Below the pieces are notes generated by a model, which saw only the letters and a list, made by a program, of their open reading frames with translations, did no database searches and was not told the origin of the DNA. From Lepas anatifera (Eukaryota; Arthropoda; Thecostraca; Lepadidae), in NCBI GenBank assembly GCA_034440635.1, contig JAOTON010001682.1, positions 1-64,000 on the forward strand: a stretch of 64,000 nucleotides of DNA, read 5' to 3'. Every line of letters begins with the position of its first letter. Position 1 is the first letter of the stretch. This document shows positions 48,216 to 60,799 of the stretch, piece after piece. Both the position numbers and the translations under genes were made by a program.

Positions 48216-49300
48216 CTACGCTCCGCCGCACTGCAGCGGGGGCCGGCTCGGAGGGGCCCGCTGCTGTTTATTCAGGCGCTGTGCCCGTGCCAACAGAACA
48301 CGCGACTGGCAGAGGCGAAGCCAGGCGCAGAACTACGGGGCATCAAAATTAAAAAATCTGAACATGTACCCACCAATAAATCCGGCCATGCTCGGGTCGA
48401 AATGAGAACGATGTGCATTGTACCCATGTCTTACATTCCCTGGATATGCCGCTGGACGCTAGCGCGTGGACCCACTAACCAACGGTACCACCGCCCGGTC
48501 GGAGATACGAGAAGTTGGGGCTCTGCTCGGTACTGGAAGTCGCGCCGACAGATCACGACACAGAAACGAGTTGGGCGTTTCCTTCTATGCGTAGTTTTCG
48601 CTACAGTTCAATACGTTTCTATCATTTTTAATACACATCAGTTCCGAATTTTCATAAGTTGCAGACGTTTCATACGTAATATTGAAACGACTTCAAATGC
48701 AAAATCATTATTTTCCGACCCGAGACCAAACACGTCAAGATTATCCAAACGCATAGACAGACGCTGACGAAAAGATCGATCGGGTTCAGCGCTATTCCAC
48801 TTGATAACAACTACGATCAAGCAAATAATGTCAAGCGCTACTGACTGGAATGACCGCACCGACAAAATGACTGACGAATTGAATGAACGATAATAAACGC
48901 GTCAACATCTGACTTCAATGACACAAGAAAAGCCAGTCACAAACGTGATTATTTAAATGGAAGCAGCACCCTCTCTCTTCAGAAAGCATCAGAACATGCG
49001 CCAACGACACAAAAGCAGCGACAGGACATGCCTCCGCGATACACAGCTTGACAGCCCAGCTGTGAAGTCCGATCAATAGCTACCGCCAATCAAAGGGACC
49101 GCTTTGTCAACCTTGAAAAAGAACAATTTATGGACAGAATAGGTCTGAAAAATCAGGACACCACATTTTTGTCCGGCTTCAGTCGCTAAAAAAATAGATA
49201 TCGCCTTTTGTCATACTACGCTGGGCTGACCCAGACATCGAGTGTGATCAAGAATCCGGCAGCTTGCGGCGGCTTGCGACAAAAAGGTTGGGTGCCCCTG
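48216..49300. other. Interval without recognisable features
   Basis: No domain, strong repeat or RNA gene is visible on either strand. Confidence 0.4.
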
Positions 49301-49307
49301 TCATCGC

Positions 49308-49748
49308 TTAAAGGGAATGTGGCACCTTGGTCGAATCCTGGAATTTAGTGAAATTAGGCGTACTTTTGGCCAAAAATAATGAAACCATTCATGATTTCTC
49401 TGAAAAATGTACAATAAGCTCGATATTTTGTTTTTAAAAATACTCCTCTAGAAAAAGAAATATATATCAGCCTGTGGCAACCACTACCATACTTGAAACG
49501 CTTCAAGGGCTTCGATTGGCTGATGCTCATCGTGACGTCAGCATATGCCGTCACACCAGCAGCTCACAACAATGGCCGCCCGGCGACGGGCTGGTGAGGG
49601 GGCTAGTGTCAGGTAGGTTTTAGCTTTTTTCTACGGAAATATCGAGTTCCAAGACAAATGACACGTGGAGCACCGGGTTTTCCGACTTGCTTTACAACTT
49701 GGCTATCTCATTTAAAATCACGTTATGAAGGTGCCACATTCCCTTTAA
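49308..49748. mobile_element. Non-autonomous DNA transposon (MITE, ~440 bp) with TTAA ends
   Basis: TTAA then AGGGAATGTGGCACCTT at 49308-49328 is matched by the exact inverted complement ending in TTAA at 49728-49748. If TTAA is the duplicated target it is piggyBac-like. If only TA is duplicated it would be Tc1/mariner-like with a TIR two bases longer. The interior has no transposase. Confidence 0.8.
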
Positions 49749-49749
49749 C

Positions 49750-50760
49750 AGCTACCACACGACACGCGCTGCCAGATGAAGAGGGATTATTTCATGGTTT
49801 GAAATACGGTAGTAACCCCCTCCCCCTACTTTGAACTTTAAAGCTTGCGAAAAGTTTAAACAAACAGCTTTAGGTGAAATAAGCATGCCGAGCGGTTTCT
49901 CGACACGCTCTATAAAACTGTTATCTCAGTTCAAAACCCATTATAAAATTGTGATAATGCTTGCAATAACAAATGATACTCCAGAACCAGGGCAAAGAAC
50001 CATCGACCAGCTTAAAACGAAATGACAGCCGCCAGTCACATTTCCCCGAGCTGAGACTGTACCTATCGGATCTCACAATCCACCAGCGCTTTCGTCAGGA
50101 TTTGGGCTCCCAAGACTGTCCAGTGACCACGAAAAACCAGGCTTGATTTGTCTCCAGTGGGGAAATACCGGATTTGGCCGGCGTAAAAACCTAACATCCC
50201 AATAATGATGTTCCAATCCCATGAAATGAGCTTGAAACGCCAAAAAACAATCACAGGTGATTGATGATTGATCAAGACTTTGTATAAGGCGTTCTGTACA
50301 TAGCACCATTGCCCGCCTCTAAAGAATTGTCTCCCCGACGCCTCGTGCCGGGCGCTCTCTGCGCGGCGTTGCCTGGTGAATCTTGTAGGGTCTAGGTTTT
50401 GTTTTCAGGACGGAAGGGCTGATGTTAGTAGTGTGTGTGCCCTCTGTTTGCTTTGACATTCACCCGCACAGCGGGTATTGACATCGAAACTGGTAATGAA
50501 TCTCTAAATCTCGCGTTCTTCTTGTTCCGATGGGCACTTTTAGCGATTGTACTGTTCTGAGGCTTATGGCCTTGCGTGTGCCCCCCCAAATAACTACTAA
50601 AGAAGTGTCTGGGAGAACTTAGAACTTTTATGTGAGGGTGAATTACGTAAATCTCGCAAAGCAATGGGGGAGGGGGGTGTTTCAAGTAATGGGTCGCAAG
50701 ATGTTTTCAACTAGCAAACGGATGGTCGTGGCAACGGCAAAACGGCCGAGCCAAGGGAGT
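49750..50760. other. Interval without recognisable features
   Basis: Only short open frames are present and no domain or clear repeat is seen. Confidence 0.4.
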
Positions 50761-50779
50761 TCAACAATCAGAGGTGGGC

Positions 50780-51000
50780 ACCGCTATTCAATAAAAGCCG
50801 CTACCGCTACTTCCGCTACATCGCTACTACGCTACATCGGCTAGCTAATACCGGTACCGGTGCCGGTAAAAGTAGAGCTAATACTGCTACCTGTATTAGC
50901 GCTACTTTTACCAAATCACAATGCCGCTACCCACTATTCCACTATCGCTGCATTTTCTCATAAAGCGCCGCTACAGCGCTACCCAAGAATGACTATCTAT
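50780..51000 (+). repeat. GCTAC-rich degenerate simple repeat
   Basis: CCGCTAC, TCGCTAC and ACGCTAC recur many times with an inverted GTAG-containing portion (GGTACCGGTGCCGGTAAAAGT). The stretch is preceded at about 50771 by CAGAGGTGGGC, which resembles a hAT-type terminus, but I could not find a matching right end. Confidence 0.45.
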
Positions 51001-52660
51001 TGTTCATTTTAACTCGAGTTCCATAAAAGATTCTGCTCATTGGCATGTTGCTTGAGAATTTGTGGTTTTATTACAATACAGGCAAATGGAATCACAACAA
51101 AACCATCCATTAAGTCTATTTTTTTCAGGCGGAGGAATATATCTCCGAATTTCTTGATTGGCGTTCCCACTTAACAGGCTATTGAAGGCTGCAGCGTTTT
51201 TGCATTCTTGTGAGTCCGCTAGCTTCTACCCCGCTACTTTTAGGCTAAAAAAACGCCATCATTTGGAGAGTTTGCAAGTAGCGGACTTAAGTAGAGGCTC
51301 TGCAAATAATAAGACTACGTTTCACTTCCAAGCGGCACTGCAGTTCAAACCAGGGACACAAACAGAGCAGTTGAAAAAAACTGTCTTTGAGAGTATCTCA
51401 GCGAATGTGGCACCATCGAAATAGGGTTTGAACTGAGATAGTCATGTGACAGAGCCTACCGAAAAACCCCAGGTCTCATATTTCACTTACCCCAGAGTTC
51501 ACCCTTTTCAGTTCAGTTTCGCCTGTTTAGAGCGGGCACCAGCCAGCAACGGCGAAGTGAGAGTTTGTCTTGGGAAATTTCTGCTATAAATTTCCCAAGA
51601 TACATCCCCTAACTCATAGTCTTCCCCGGTCCCAGTTTTCAAATACCAAATGTTCCTTTCCAGTAGCCAATCAACCCTAAAAGAGATTGTCTTTCACTCT
51701 TCTTTTGCTCGGGGTCGATTTGGAGCTCGCCATCGACCCCATGCCATATTTCTATCCATGTAGAAAACTTCCCATGTTTATCTCGAGACTTGCAATTTTA
51801 ACAGACATCATCTCTATCAGAATCACTGACCCTTTGTTTCACATTTCCAATGCAGATAACAAGTGGAAGATGATCTGCCTTCGAACATGTGTCGTTCCAA
51901 GCCTTCAAGGGTGATACTATTTGGGAATTGATCAAGTGATACAGGCGTCATAGGACCACGCAGGTTGGCGCGCCCCTAAGCTCAAATAATCAGTATTTGT
52001 GAATGAACCAATTATCCATCGCAAAATTTGACACACTCATGGCATTTACCTTCTTTTATTTCCGTTGACACAATCAAACCAGACAAATGAACGGTGTTTC
52101 CAGTCCCATCTGGCAACGCCCGTTCCAGTCATTCCTGGTGGTCCGCTTCTAAGTCACTAAGCACAGTCCGTGCGGCTAAGGTTTGAATTTTTTACATTTC
52201 ATTTATGATAGTACCACATCGCCGTTTTCATTAAGACTTCATTAGTAGATATTCATTCTTCGTAAGACATTAAGACTTCATTATCGCCGTTTTCAACAGT
52301 TTCGGATATTCAGACTCCATGGTCTGTGCCTTCTTTACACAATCATATTAGCATTACCTCATTACCTTACTTACGCCCGTAAAATAGTGCAAGTAGAACA
52401 ATGACGGTAAGTCTCGGGAGATTTTCTGGTTGAACGCAACGCAAAGATAGCACCGAATTATGCGATTCGCGCTGAGCGACTGAAAAGGGCGAGAGAAAGG
52501 ACCTCTTCTAGAAGCGCAACAAAGTGTTTTTAAAGGACCTTAACTGAGTTACGTGCGAGTACTATTCATACTTCTCCCCAAAACCAAACCAGCAACACAC
52601 ATCATATCTTTTCCATAATCCACAGTTAACATCTCTTCTTTCTCGGGTTTCCCACGTGTG
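51000..52660. other. Interval without recognisable genes
   Basis: Short open frames only. If the exon at 52671-52830 belongs to a gene, this is part of its downstream intron; I did not find the next exon here. Confidence 0.4.
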
Positions 52661-52670
52661 CGTCTCTTAC

Positions 52671-52830
52671 CGGTCTGATGTGTCTTGCGGCAAAGAGCCG
52701 CGTAACCGGGCTCGGTGGGCTCCGGACACTCCCGGGCAAATTTAGCGGCGGCCGCTCTTCTCATAGTTGAACTCATCTTCACATGCGGTGTGGTCCAGGC
52801 TGTTGCATTCGTAGCATCTCAGACCCGCGC
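52671..52830 (-). pseudogene. Internal exon of a quiver/Ly6-uPAR-like protein, with a frame break
   Basis: On the minus strand TTTTCAG|GCGCG (acceptor, exon from 52830) and ACCG|GTAAGAG (donor, exon to 52671) bound 160 bases. The first part reads GLRCYECNSLDHTACEDEF, a typical start of a three-finger Ly6/uPAR domain of the quiver/sleepless type (CxxCNSxxDxxC). The second part reads KFARECPEP, then GYAALCRK and HQT, the typical continuation. The two parts are in different frames, and the first frame stops at TAA in the GCGGCCGCCGC stretch (about 52743-52755). Such proteins are GPI-anchored regulators of channels and junctions. Either a one-base assembly error in this GC-rich run or a real disabling frameshift would explain it. 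Neighbouring exons were not found. Confidence 0.55.
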
Positions 52831-52839
52831 CTGAAAATG

Positions 52840-53950
52840 ACAGAGAGCTGGCTAATTATTTGAGTTGTTTTACTTATTTGAGTTGAGTTATAAGTGGGTT
52901 TTACCTGCTGCTCATTTACATAAATAAATACAAAATACAAATACAAAATTTCATTGCATCTAATTTATTTAGTACATTGTCTACGGGCTGCGTCTCCCAT
53001 TCACAGACAAAGTAAATTCTTACAAACCTAACAAGAACAACAAACACGATGGTCATAGAGCTAAAACATATCCGTACCTGATTGAAAAGTCATACAGTCA
53101 GGTACTTCTAACTCTATGATAAATATAAAGAGCTAAGTTCACCGCTTTAGCTGTAAACATCTTTCAGTTGTCGTCCTACACATCTCGTCACAGGAGATTT
53201 AAATTCATCCAGTGTTTTGAATTCACCCAGAGTTAATATTGAGTGGAGATGATGTCAAGAGACCTGGTTGCCATTGAGCGATTTCGATCGGGATCCCACG
53301 ATGTATAAATGAGCACTACACTATACGATTATGTGTGACCAGTCTCTTTTTATTAAAGTGGTTTAATGGTCGGCTTCTGTAACATTTTCGAAGCCTTCTT
53401 TAACTTTTATAACAATTACTTAAATAGTAAGTTGTTTTGTTATCTTATGTTTTGTTATTTCTGGCGGGGATTTTTAATTTATGTTTCTGTGTTAACGTAA
53501 GGGTGTGTTGTCGCTGATCGCAGTGCGTGCTTTAAAATGTACCTTTAGAAAAAATGTATCGGGAGGCGATTACGATACGGCTAGAGTTTTTGGCAAAGGA
53601 AACCGGGTTTCAATCTGATTCTCGTCAACCCGCGTCTCATAAGATCTGGCAGGATTTAACAGCGTGATGGTAAAGATTTTCATTAGAGTGCAGAGGTAAA
53701 GGAAAGTAGATTGCAAAGGTAGTCAAGGTACATATGTATGTGTTATCAAATAAGCTTGAGCAAAACAAAACTAGATCAAACTTCAAACAAAACTATTCAT
53801 TCAACTAAATTTATCTAACAAAACTATTATTCTTTAAAAAAATTGTTAACAGGAGTGAAGAGAAAGTGAGGGGAGTGGCCAAAAATATCAATGGTTCGCC
53901 AGAAAAGTAGACAAAATTGAGACTGAAGACTCTTTTATCGGTTATCAGTA
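52840..53950. other. Interval without recognisable genes
   Basis: AT-rich, with short open frames only. An upstream exon of the Ly6-like gene could lie here or further right, but none could be recognised. Confidence 0.4.
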
Positions 53951-53960
53951 CATCCACGCC

Positions 53961-55100
53961 AGTGTCATGGAAACCACGATCGCTGTATCCTGATTCTCAG
54001 CTTTATCCGGATCGCCTCATTGTGCACAGAAAATAGGTCAGAGTCAAACCCCAAGTAGGAATTCAGACTAAAAGTTGGGTCTTGGTGACAGAGATTAATA
54101 ATAAAGCTATCTAAAACTCTTTCTCACTTTTTCGCTAACTAACGTGATTTTCAAGATCAAGGGAGGGGCGGGAACCTGCCTCTGTCAAGGCGAAGATCGC
54201 GCAGGCCCTGTGGTAGCCATCTGTGGCAGCCATCAAAAATTTCGCCAGGAACTTTTTTTTCGTTCCAGACGTTCGGAACGGAAATAAGCTGGGATAATTT
54301 TGCCTTTAGCATAATGTTGAACGGAAATATTTCCTCCGGAAGCCTTGTGTGATTCGAATCATTGACTGAGTTTCCATGACCAAAATACGATCCGGATCGG
54401 ACCACCGATCCGAATACACTGTGGAGTCCACGAGTCCATCAAGAGATGTTTTCTCGGCACTACGGCACAAACCGTGCGGTAGCACTGGGTAAATAGCACT
54501 TGATGCACTCGATGACACCACAGCGTATCCTGATCGGCGGTACGATCCGGATCGCCTCATTGTGCATGGAAACCCGGTCATTGGGACCCAACCTATCCTG
54601 TCACGGTGACCTAAATGTGAAATCCAGCTATTATCATGTTATCTAATTAATGCTACGCTCGCGCCCGGGCACCCTGCCACCCGTTGCCACGCACCGCACG
54701 ATCTGTCGGACCGGCGGAGGAATGCAAATTTCTCACTGATGCAAATTTTTCAAGTTCCAGAATACCGTTGTGATACAAAAATCAGAATCATATTGAGCCC
54801 GCTTATGAAGGGGAAGGTTCGGAACCGTATTACGCTCGGTTATGTAGGGAAAACACGTTCGGGACATTGTACAGAATCGAAATACTGCCATGATTCGGGG
54901 CAGTACATGGCGAATTTGAGCACTGAGACGGCCACACAGCGCAAAGCCGCGGCAGCCGACGAAAGTGCAAGTGCTCTAGGCCGATCAGATGCGCCAGACC
55001 GGCTCACTGGATCGAGACAAGCACCTGGTTTCCGTGCACAGTGGGTCGATACGGATAGAGTCGAGAATCAGGATTCAGTGACGGCAGTTTCCATGACACT
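53961..55100. repeat. Nested inverted repeats (possible degraded transposon)
   Basis: The outer arms 53961-54037 and 55025-55100 are inverted complements sharing AGTGTCATGGAAAC and TCCTGATTCTC. The inner arms 54370-54423 and 54518-54572 share GTTTCCATG and CGATCCGGATCG. The outer-left arm also resembles the inner-right arm (ATCCGGATCGCCTCATTGTG). No transposase or clear target duplication was found. Confidence 0.6.
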
Positions 55101-55109
55101 TTGGCTTGG

Positions 55110-56420
55110 GTACAGATACAAGTCTTCAATTTCAGTATTGTTTCAATCTCCAGCACACCATTGAAGTGTCCTTTCACTCCATTCACTTTCCATTAGCCCA
55201 AATACACAATCTTGTTTAATGCACACATAGTGATGAGGGTGGGTAGCGGCCCCTGGTTTTTGGGTATAACTGAAGGAAGCCAAATTAATGCATTACGGAC
55301 TAGTAAAGCATGGTTTCCTCTGCAATCAGACATGCTGAGCTCAAGTATAATACTCACTTCCCGCGATGATTTTATTCTACGATATAATTCAGCACGAAAT
55401 CCGTCACATATATCTCCGACTACCGATGCACGACCGGAAGAATCGTGTAATAAACAAACACAATGCTAACTGACGACGCCAGATTGGATTCCAGAATAAT
55501 AATTCAATAAAAGAATAATACTCTAGATCTCTGATCAAATGCTCCAGACAAACGCTATATGAATCAGCAGATTTCTCACCAAGAGAAATAAATCTCAACT
55601 TTCGACTTATCTCCCCCACCAGCGATGACGCAGGTACAGTAAAGGAAAATCCAGATTTATCAATGCGGTGTGGTCCAAAAATTTTGAGAATCAGGACAGT
55701 ATGCGAGCGAAGCAAGCTGACATGAGCCTTCCAAAGGCCCTGTCCTCCGAAATTTTGGCTTCCGAAGACTGGCTACGGTCTCCGCTGTGTGTGGTGGGGT
55801 GGTATAATACTACTTAGATTTTCATTTTCATTTTGGGGAAATTGGTGCTTTGGGGCGGATAACTGTGTTGAGCATCAATGATAGTGAGGTGGAAAGGGTT
55901 GAAAACCGTATTTCTAAAGCGTCTAAGTGATCGATTTGTCTTCCTTCAAAATTACCTTTTTTGGAGATAGAATAAAAATGGTGTGCAGCAGCGCAGTACT
56001 TGCTGCACCTTTTCTTTAAGCATTTTTACAAATTTTTCTAAAATTCTGAGGTTGGATCATCGAAGTTCAGGTCACCATTGCAGGCCAAGTGACTGTACCT
56101 AAAAAAGTTTCAAATAGCATGACTCAGACCAAGATGAACCAATCCAATTGAACTTGATATCAATATCACCCAATGGGCTCAAGGAGTTCTACAAAACATA
56201 TTCTGGTATTTTTCATATACATGACCTAATGTCAGGTATGAGCAATGACCTACCTATTGGCTATACATGGGAAAATGATTTAATGACTTAAAAACTGAAA
56301 AAACTTAACAATGGATGGTGATACATGGACTAAGAAGAAGCACTTATTTCAAGGGCATTTTTGCCACATCCTTGCAATTCTGATTTTAATTGAATTCAAA
56401 TGAAAACAAAAAATAGGGAA
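55110..56420. other. Interval without recognisable features
   Basis: No domain-bearing frame, RNA gene or strong repeat was seen. Confidence 0.4.
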
Positions 56421-56429
56421 AAGAAACAG

Positions 56430-56760
56430 TGATTGTTTTTAGTGGCCTTTGAACAGCAAAGAATGAGAATGCATGCATCAGTGGAAAGAAATGTCTGCCC
56501 CAGCGACCAAATTTATGCCCAATTGGGGCCAAATTTGAGCTCCCCAAAGATCTCACTGGCCAGTCTGCAAAGTATGGCAGCACGCCAGACGAGTTGCACC
56601 AGCCATCTAAAATCCTCACACCGCCAGCCGCTTAAAATTTGCACCAATCCGCAATATACCAGGGAAAAACACACTCATCTGTACCCACATGATCCAATTC
56701 TACCTCTTTTATTAATTATTTAGTTCTGTGAGGTCCCTCTTGTGTCTTTATAACCATTCA
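56430..56760 (+). repeat. Dispersed repeat R, partial copy
   Basis: It contains GCACCAGCCATCTAAAATCC, AATTTGCACCAATC and the TGTGTCTTTATAACCATTCA tail. It is related to 58190-58800 (same strand) and 63285-63620 (opposite strand). Confidence 0.65.
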
Positions 56761-56762
56761 TC

Positions 56763-57060
56763 CATAGGCGGATCCATGATTGCTGATCGGGCACCTTCCG
56801 GGGCCCATCCGGACCGGGGGCGCCATCCGGACTAGGGGCGCCACTTATGACTGGCAAAAGCTATCAGGTGGGCACCAATCTATCGGTGGGCGCCGACTTT
56901 CGCATCCTGGGGGGTGGGAAGCGACATTTCGGGGCGCCATCGACCTTTAACCCTATTTCCGTCAGGCTCCGGCTACCCCTATTTCCGGCAGGGGGGCAAT
57001 ATTGGCCCCCTCTAAGATCTCGTAATCTAACCGGCCGATTTTGAAAATTCAAAGTGCTAT
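56763..57060 (+). mobile_element. Member of the CATAGGCGGATCCAGG element family
   Basis: It starts with CATAGGCGGATCCATGATTG and continues with GATCGGGCACCTTCC, GGGGGCGCCATCCGG, CTATCGGTGGGCGCCGAC and GGGGCGCCATCGACC. All of these recur in the composite copy at 59257-59994. The right terminus is not recognisable. A further left end occurs at 57549 (CATAGGCGGATCAAGG), and others occur in units B and D near 4840 and 16340. Confidence 0.6.
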
Positions 57061-58189
57061 AGATTCCCCTGACGCTAAACTTTATTTTGAAAAAAGAAAA
57101 TTTCAAAATTTTGATTTTTAAGGGAAGGTCGTGCAAAATATACAATTTTGTGTATTTTTAGATTTTCCATAACCCTTGTCTCTTTTGTACGATTTTCCAA
57201 ACTAGTTCAGATTTACAAATAATTGACCCAAAATTGTCATATACTCGAGTTACGCAAAATTCCAAATTCAATGGCGTTCCAGGACCAGGACTATGAGGGG
57301 AAATATATACAACCTAAAAGTTTTTGTTACGGATTAGAAGCCGTGATATACTGCTTGGCATCTTTGACACATAAATAAATGAAAAAAGTGAAAAACTCAT
57401 CAGGGCGGATGCAGTAAGGTAAAACAGTGGGGTAAAATACATACCAACAATATGCGAGTGGTATGCATGGTATATTAGTCCCTCGACTAGTTGAAATTTA
57501 TTTCTGATAATTTTTACCCTCCCATGGCAGCTCTGGGAAGAGGGTGACATAGGCGGATCAAGGACTCTCGTCGTGGGGGGGTGGGGGTGATTGGAAACAC
57601 ATTTTTAATATACAACGATATTGAGTCGCGGCGGTGATACTGGCTGGGAATATGCATTTTGAAAATGTGTAGTGACTGGACACGCCTCTGGTAATCTAGA
57701 ATTTGGTTATAACTATTTTGAATTTTCATATACCCAATTTTATTCGCCCTGCACGGTGTAAGCAGTCTTCTCACTTACTAACATTTAGTCCTTCTTGATA
57801 ACATTCCCCCATTTTGAACTGCTGTAACCGCCTCTGATGAATACAAATAGTGACAATTGTGAATGCACTATCATCTCACATAAAAATGATATAATAAAAC
57901 CATATAACTGGTATCGGATCGCAGAGACGGCTTCCTTTTACAAAGAACCCATGCATACGATAATACTTGGTTTGTGGATAGAACCTCCCCAAAACGCAGC
58001 CATAGCTCCGCCCCTGGTAAATATATAATATTGACAATTTCGAAAACCTGCCTGTACTAGTTTTAGGAAAAGTCAGGAAGTTTCAAGTTCTATCGCAAGC
58101 TGTTTCGAGATATTCTTGAAAAACCTGAGGGGGCAATATCCCCCTGCCGGAAATGGTTAAGGGGGCGCCGGTCTCGGGGCATTCCCCTT

Positions 58190-58800
58190 CACCCTGATCC
58201 CAGCATTCATCCATTATTTGTTTAGTTTTCACTGTTACCTCACTCGCACCAGTCTTGCAAATTTGCACCAGGTTAATAAAATTTGCACCACTTGCTCCTG
58301 TCTCCAAGAACACTCGCACTGACAAGATCTCGTCAAAAGTGTCATACTTTGCACACTGGCTCACTGGGAAGCATGCTATGTTCCGCAGACTGAAATACCT
58401 GTCTGCAAAGAATGGCAGCAGGACAGACGAGCCGCACCAGCCATCTAAAATTCTTTCACTGCAAGCCACAAAAATTCGCACCAACCTGTCATATTACCAT
58501 AGAAAAAAACGCACCCATTAATACCTACCCACACTATGCAATGCTGTCTCTCTTATTACCTAGTTACCTAGTTAGTTAAGGACTTTGACTGTTTCTAAGG
58601 CCCCCTCCTGTGTCTTAATAACCTTCAGTCATTATTTGTTTGGTTTCCAGTGTCACCTTCCTTGCACCAGTCTCACAAATTTGCAACAGGTTGATAAAAT
58701 TCGCACCACTTGCTCTTGTCTCCAAGGGCACTCGCACCAACGAGATATCGTCGAAAATGCCATACTTTGCACACTGGCTGAAATATGTCCAGCGCCGAAA
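58190..58800 (+). repeat. Dispersed repeat R, tandem pair (~415-bp offset)
   Basis: 58210-58370 and 58625-58785 share TCATTATTTGTTTNGTTT-like text, TTCGCACCACTTGCTC, GTCTCCAAG and CATACTTTGCACACTGGCT. Between them lies the segment found at 56580-56760. Open frames here follow the repeat and lack known domains. Confidence 0.65.
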
Positions 58801-59256
58801 TAATGACAGGAGTCGAGCAGCAGCAAGCCTTTACTTACATGATGCAATCAATGCCAGGGCGATGACTGATCGAAGAAGAGCTGCAACGGGTTTCATATTT
58901 GCAACTAAAAGAGAACCAAATCCACAGTATCCACGAGAACACCCCCACTTCCTACTCCTGCAAGAGACGCAACGGAAGTGAACGAAGCAGCATCAAGATT
59001 ATTTTACATGGAGGTTCAGCAGTTTGATAAGCTCCTTTCCCAGATTGACGTCACGGACTGGTATGTGGCAGCGATAAGACTTCAGTGTCTAGGGTAAAGC
59101 CTTTACAGAAATTACAGAGCTTTATTTAGACGCACATACTTTAAATTCATTGCAATAAAATCATTGTAATAAGACAAATTTTGGAACATGATTGAAGGCA
59201 AATTATAATGGAAGAAACATTGAATCTCTCTAAGGCATACTGTACCTGTCGAAGAC

Positions 59257-59994
59257 CATAGGCAGATCCAGGATTCCCGATTGGGGGCACCTTCCCGGGG
59301 CATAGGCGGATCCAGGGGGCAAGGAGGTACGAGCCCCCGATCGACCCTCGGTGCCTCCTGAAATTTTCAAGGCGCCTCCTGGGAGGTCGATGGCACCCCC
59401 TGAAATGTCGCTCCCCCTCCCCCCAGGATGCGAAAATCGGCGTCCACCGATAGGATTTGGAGTCCACCTGAAAAGTTTTACCGGTCAAAAGTGGTGCCCC
59501 CTGGTCCGGATGGCGCCCCCCCGCCTCCCGGATCCGTGTATGTGCCTGAGGGAGGGGCCATCTGAAGAAAGGGGCGGGCCACTTTTTATCGGAAAAACCT
59601 ATCAGGTGGGTGAAAAATCTTATCGGTGGGCGCCGATTGCTGCATCCTGGGGGAGTGGAAAGCGACATTTTAGGTGGCGCCGTGACAATATTAGGGGGCG
59701 CCGAGGGTCGATCCGGGGAGCACAAGCCCCTTTAACCCTTTTCCTGGACCCGCCTGCGTCGAACATAGGCGGATGGGGCGGGCTTGCCCCGATCGACCCT
59801 CGGGCCCCTGAAGGTCGATGGCGCCCCCTGAATGTTGCTTCACCCTCCCCAGGATGCGAATCGGCGCCCACCGATAGGATTTGGCGCCCACCTGATGCTT
59901 TGCCGGTCATAAGTGGCGCCCCTGGTCCCGTGGGCCCCCGGTCGGATGGCGCCCCCGGAAGTCCCCCGATCGGCAATCCTGGATCCGCCTATGC
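59257..59994. mobile_element. Composite inverted-repeat element with 9-bp target duplication
   Basis: The left end CATAGGCAGATCCAGGATT and the right end (its complement, closing CCTGGATCCGCCTATG at 59993) are inverted repeats of at least 30 bases. GTCGAAGAC flanks the element on both sides (59248-59256 and 59995-60003), a 9-bp target-site duplication. A second left end at 59301, a right-type end near 59542 and another left end at 59764 show nested or rearranged copies inside. A long open frame through it is a composition artefact. Confidence 0.75.
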
Positions 59995-60419
59995 GTCGAA
60001 GACGTTTGAAGTTTATCAATTTTCATTTGCCGTAAGGACAAAGAATCACCGCCAACATGACGTCATACAAAGGCATCTCTGGATAGTGGTTGGTTGTAAA
60101 GCCTTAGCTGCCAGTTCCTAGCTGCCAAACTGCATAAATCATAACTCCTCTAATAGAGGTATACCAAATGACTATCCTCTGACAAAAATTATTCGGAGCT
60201 GCGGCAGAGTAGGGAGCCCCACTTTGGCTAACGCTGCGAACCCTTACACATCGCTCGGAATCGGGCCTAGGAATCGGGCATGAATAGATCAACGGGGGGG
60301 GGAAGGTCCGGGTATAAGGGGTGGCACCATGGACTTTTCAACCCGTCTCTTCAGTCAATGGTGAGGGCTAGCGCTAGAATTTTTAATTCAAGGGGGATGG
60401 GGGCACGGTACCCATTGTC

Positions 60420-60780
60420 ACTTGGTTCTGTTGCATAAGGAGGGGGAGGGTACAGTGGGGGTATATAACCCCCGATCGACCCTTGGCGCCTCCTGAAATG
60501 GTCACGGTGCCCCCAGAAATGTTGATGGTTCCCCTGACTTGACGCCCACCTTATAACTCTGACAGCCTAAAGGTGTCACCCCTGTTCCAGATGGATTTCA
60601 CCGCAGTTTCCATCGGGAGCATATTTGACACAAACAATTTAAAGAAGAGAGCAATCAGGTAGCAACACCCACCCCCCCCACTCCGCCCATGTACCTCCTC
60701 TAGAGGCAGATCTAGGAATTGGGATGGCGAAGCTTCCCGATCCGAATTCCTAGATCTGCCAATATTTTCAATCGTCCCTG
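60420..60780. repeat. Related G-rich fragment and a 16-bp-arm palindrome
   Basis: 60470-60560 repeats the interior text of the CATAGGCGGATCCAGG family (CCCCCGATCGACCCTTGGCG). At 60705-60720 and 60745-60760 GGCAGATCTAGGAATT and its exact complement flank 24 bases. It may be a miniature derivative of the same family (GGCRGATC ends). Confidence 0.5.
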
Positions 60781-60799
60781 AAGACATCGAACGCGGAAA

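Noticed and set aside
48138..48767. 209-codon open frame
   Set aside because: It starts inside a minisatellite and has no domain or splice context.
50771..51305. hAT transposon (CAGAGGTGGGC terminus)
   Set aside because: No matching right terminus and no 8-bp target duplication could be found.
59351..60121. 256-codon open frame
   Set aside because: It runs through an inverted-repeat element rich in GGGGGCGCC-type text and lacks any domain.
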